From the NCBI GenBank assembly GCA_026985945.1, contig JALSPN010000062.1, forward strand, positions 1-15,541: 15,541 bases of DNA. Reading direction: 5' to 3'. The notes under the pieces are model-generated. The model was not told the origin of the DNA. It was given only the letters and a program-made list of their open reading frames with translations, and searched no databases. The position numbers and the translations under genes are program-made. Of the stretch, positions 14,182 through 15,541 are shown piece after piece; within the stretch, counting starts at the first letter, position 1; each line of letters opens with the position of its first letter. Origin of the DNA: Thermodesulfobacteriales bacterium (GTDB taxonomy: Bacteria; Desulfobacterota; Thermodesulfobacteria; Thermodesulfobacteriales; Thermodesulfatatoraceae).

Positions 14182-15179
14182 CACTTGGCCAGATCACCGG
14201 GGCCAAAGACCACGGGCTCTACCCCGGCGGCAAAGAGGTGGGCAGCGTCGGTCCAGCTCGGCATGCCGGAAAGTTCGGGTTCTTCCCCCAGGGCCTTTTG
14301 ATAGGCCTGGCACATCTTTTGAACAAGAGGTGATTCCGCCGGAATGGCAAAAGGCTCCGAAATGTCTTTCACCACGTAATGAACATAAGGGATTTCATCA
14401 AGCACGCTTTTGATTTCCTCGATGACTTCCTGGGTGTCTTGCCCCGGTAAAATTCGGAAATCTATTTCCAAAATACAAAGATCCGGGACACGGAGTTCCC
14501 CATCGCCTCCGCTAAACCTTTCTACGTTGAGACCTCCTGGACCTACCAGAGGATGTTCAGAATAAAGGAAGGAGAGTCTTTTCAGTTTGGAAACCAGCTC
14601 GATCGCCCTCTCAATAGCATTATCTCCCTGAGGGATACAACTTCCGTGGGCGGCTTTCCCTCTGACCCGGATCTCAAATTCTACCGATCCCCCTTCAGCA
14701 ATAGCGATTTTGAGATCCGTAGGTTCCAGAACTACCGCATAAGGGGGCAGCTTCTCTCTGGCCAGGAGAGCCGAGCCCTGACCTTCGCGTTCTTCATCTA
14801 CGACAAAGGCAAAGGTGGCCGGGATGGCTTTTCCTCGCCGGAGACGTTCCTCAAGAAGCATGAGCATAATGGCAACCCCGGCTTTGGCATCGCAAACTCC
14901 AAGCCCTTCAAGAAGATCGTTCTTTATCCGGGGGGGAAAGATCCCCAGCCAGGGGGGAACCGTGTCAACATGGGTGGTGATGAGGAGTTTGTGTTTGGGA
15001 TCTTCATTTATGATGAGATTATAAAATCGGTCCGGGATCCTTTGTTTGCGTAAAGGGAGCCCGGTTTGGGCCAGCCGTCCGGTAAGATACTCCAGAATAG
15101 CCCTTTCTTCTCCGCTGGGGCTAGGGATAGAAGCCAGGGTAAAAATAAGCTCTTTGAAACGGTTTTTAAGATCGTTCAT
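14088..15179 (-). CDS. M20-family metallopeptidase/deacylase (ArgE/DapE-like)
   Basis: A 363-residue M20 zinc hydrolase. Metal and catalytic residues are present: His70 and Asp72 in THVDTVPPW, Asp97 in GVCDAKAG, Glu129/Glu130 in VVDEEREG, an acidic residue in VLEPTDL, and His334 in AKCHTPEEE. A dimerisation domain is inserted in the middle (about 165-270, with GKAAHGS). The family includes acetylornithine and succinyl-diaminopimelate deacylases and carboxypeptidases. I cannot tell which substrate applies. I start at the ATG at 15179. A TTG at 15215 would add 12 residues, but that TTG begins a TTGACA sequence that looks like a -35 box. The gene has no Shine-Dalgarno site, and its 3' end overlaps the GNAT gene from the opposite strand by 94 bp. 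Confidence 0.92.
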   Translation of the reverse strand: MNDLKNRFKELIFTLASIPSPSGEERAILEYLTGRLAQTGLPLRKQRIPDRFYNLIINEDPKHKLLITTHVDTVPPWLGIFPPRIKNDLLEGLGVCDAKAGVAIMLMLLEERLRRGKAIPATFAFVVDEEREGQGSALLAREKLPPYAVVLEPTDLKIAIAEGGSVEFEIRVRGKAAHGSCIPQGDNAIERAIELVSKLKRLSFLYSEHPLVGPGGLNVERFSGGDGELRVPDLCILEIDFRILPGQDTQEVIEEIKSVLDEIPYVHYVVKDISEPFAIPAESPLVQKMCQAYQKALGEEPELSGMPSWTDAAHLFAAGVEPVVFGPGDLAKCHTPEEEIELSDVVEAFSVLDTLLDIFAEEG

Positions 15180-15186
15180 GGAAGGC

Positions 15187-15215
15187 AGTAAAAACCAGGG
15201 TGGCCAGCTTGTCAA
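15187..15215 (-). promoter_or_regulatory. Possible promoter of the M20 gene (leaderless start)
   Basis: On the minus strand, consensus TTGACA (15215-15210), a 17-bp spacer and TTTACT (15192-15187) form a candidate promoter. The -10 lacks the important second-position A. Transcription would begin at about 15180, one base before the ATG at 15179, which fits the absence of a ribosome site. Confidence 0.35.
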
Positions 15216-15237
15216 ATGGTCTGGTAGAGGTTAAATT
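15209..15237 (+). promoter_or_regulatory. Promoter of the tRNA-Arg gene
   Basis: TTGTCA (15209-15214), a 17-bp spacer and TAAATT (15232-15237) fit a sigma-70 promoter (five and four of six positions). The start of transcription would be near 15244, four bases ahead of the tRNA 5' end. Its -35 overlaps the candidate -35 of the divergent M20 gene by five bases. Confidence 0.5.
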
Positions 15238-15247
15238 TTTGGTGTGC

Positions 15248-15324
15248 GCGCCCGTAGCTCAACCGGATAGAGCGTTGGACTACGAATCCAGAGGCTGGAG
15301 GTTCGAGTCCTCCCGGGCGCACCA
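15248..15324 (+). tRNA. tRNA-Arg (anticodon ACG)
   Basis: The cloverleaf is complete: acceptor GCGCCCG / CGGGCGC, D arm GCTC/GAGC, anticodon stem TTGGA/TCCAG (one mismatch or wobble at the loop side) around the loop CTACGAA with anticodon ACG, variable loop, T arm GGAGG TTCGAGT CCTCC, and encoded ACCA at the 3' end. The anticodon reads CGT, and CGC/CGA after A34 is deaminated to inosine by TadA. DNA typical of an integrated element begins right after its 3' end. Confidence 0.97.
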
Positions 15325-15516
15325 ATATCAAGCCTTTCAGCCCTCCCGAAATCAGGTGTCCATATAGGTGTCTAAAGTTTCCCTTCCTGTTCTGTTAACT
15401 GAGTAAGGGTTATCGGATTTGCTCAATTTTTGCCGGCCGGGATAAAAAGGGTCCCGGTCGGTCGGCCGAACACTTATGGACACCACCGGACACCATTTGG
15501 ACACCGGGAGGGAAGA
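15325..15516 (+). repeat. Repeat-rich region downstream of tRNA-Arg, probable element end
   Basis: No gene is seen in this 192-bp stretch. It contains GGTGTCC at 15355-15361 and GGTGTCT at 15367-15373 (12 bp apart). Three copies of the inverse, GGACACC, lie at 15478-15484, 15488-15494 and 15499-15505, spaced 10 and 11 bp apart, about one helical turn. Iterated short sites between a tRNA 3' end and a new start codon are typical of integrase arm-site or repressor-site regions at the attachment end of mobile elements. This reading is inferred. Confidence 0.55.
15432..15462. repeat. 11-bp GC-rich hairpin between the repeat clusters
   Basis: GCCGGCCGGGA (15432-15442) pairs with TCCCGGTCGGT (15452-15462) through 11 base pairs, two of them G-U, around a 9-nt loop. 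No T tract follows on either strand, so it is not a standard terminator. It lies between the two GGTGTCC and three GGACACC sites and may be part of a recombination or regulatory site. Confidence 0.45.
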
Positions 15517-15541
15517 ATGACTCTTAAAAAGGAATGCCCCG
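15517..15541 (+). CDS. Start of a gene that runs off the window, possibly element-encoded
   Basis: An ATG at 15517 follows GGGAGGG (15506-15512) at good ribosome-site distance. The visible residues are MTLKKECP, with the frame open to the window edge. Eight residues are not enough to identify it. Its place just after a tRNA gene and a cluster of direct repeats makes an integrase or other element gene a reasonable guess. Confidence 0.4.

Noticed and set aside
14553..15053. Plus-strand open frame of 166 codons inside the M20 gene
   Set aside because: Antisense shadow of a well-supported metallopeptidase; no motif and no ribosome site.
15180..15215. TTG start that would extend the M20 protein by 12 residues
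   Set aside because: The TTG is the start of a consensus TTGACA, the added residues (MTSWPPWFLLPS) are unlike family N-termini, and MNDLKNRF is a natural start.
15384..15394. CCCTTCCTGTT shared with the hairpin arm at 3272-3282
   Set aside because: An 11-base match alone over 15 kb of pyrimidine-rich sequence is weak, and the second arm is missing here.
1..15541. CRISPR arrays, insertion-sequence transposases, riboswitches
   Set aside because: I found no regularly spaced repeats longer than about 12 bp, no transposase-like protein, and no recognisable riboswitch core in the intergenic gaps.

Overview
The window looks like chromosomal DNA from an anaerobic, motile, Gram-negative bacterium. 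The best guess is a thermophilic sulfur- or sulfate-metabolising lineage such as Thermodesulfobacteriota. This is inferred from content: a strict-anaerobe-type hybrid cluster protein, a hemerythrin chemoreceptor, a selenium/sulfur carrier cluster, a heptose (LPS) adenylyltransferase domain, and tightly overlapping genes. No marker gene fixes the taxon.

Layout. Positions 1-340 hold no convincing gene. Then, all on the minus strand and read from right to left: (a) 11724-7451, a packed run of MBL-fold hydrolase, ComF-like phosphoribosyltransferase, a nitrilase/heptose-1-phosphate adenylyltransferase fusion, a radical SAM protein of unknown function and a HAD hydrolase; (b) hcp, with its own FNR/HcpR-type operator and promoter; (c) a chemoreceptor (PilJ-like, HAMP, MCP signalling, CZB zinc and hemerythrin parts) behind a near-consensus flagellar sigma-28 promoter; (d) yedF, a cysteine desulfurase and a DUF3343 Se/S-carrier-like gene, joined by 4-bp overlaps and running into smpB and then ssrA (tmRNA). 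On the plus strand are a secreted SYLF-domain protein, aroB and a GNAT acetyltransferase. The GNAT gene collides with a convergent M20 metallopeptidase gene. At the right end a plus-strand tRNA-Arg(ACG) is followed by about 190 bp of repeat-rich DNA and the first codons of a gene that runs off the window. This is the usual arrangement at an integrated element.

How the genes fit together. Group (d) couples two themes: persulfide/selenium handling (cysteine desulfurase feeding TusA-like YedF and a small carrier) and ribosome rescue (SmpB with tmRNA). Groups (b) and (c) look like responses to oxygen and nitrosative stress: Hcp reduces NO or hydroxylamine, and the hemerythrin receptor would steer swimming away from or towards oxygen. 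Group (a) has no obvious single pathway. Its heptose adenylyltransferase domain, amidase domain, HAD phosphatase and unassigned radical SAM enzyme make it the best candidate here for an undescribed biochemical module. Both ends of the window abut classic integration targets (the 3' end of ssrA and the 3' end of a tRNA-Arg).
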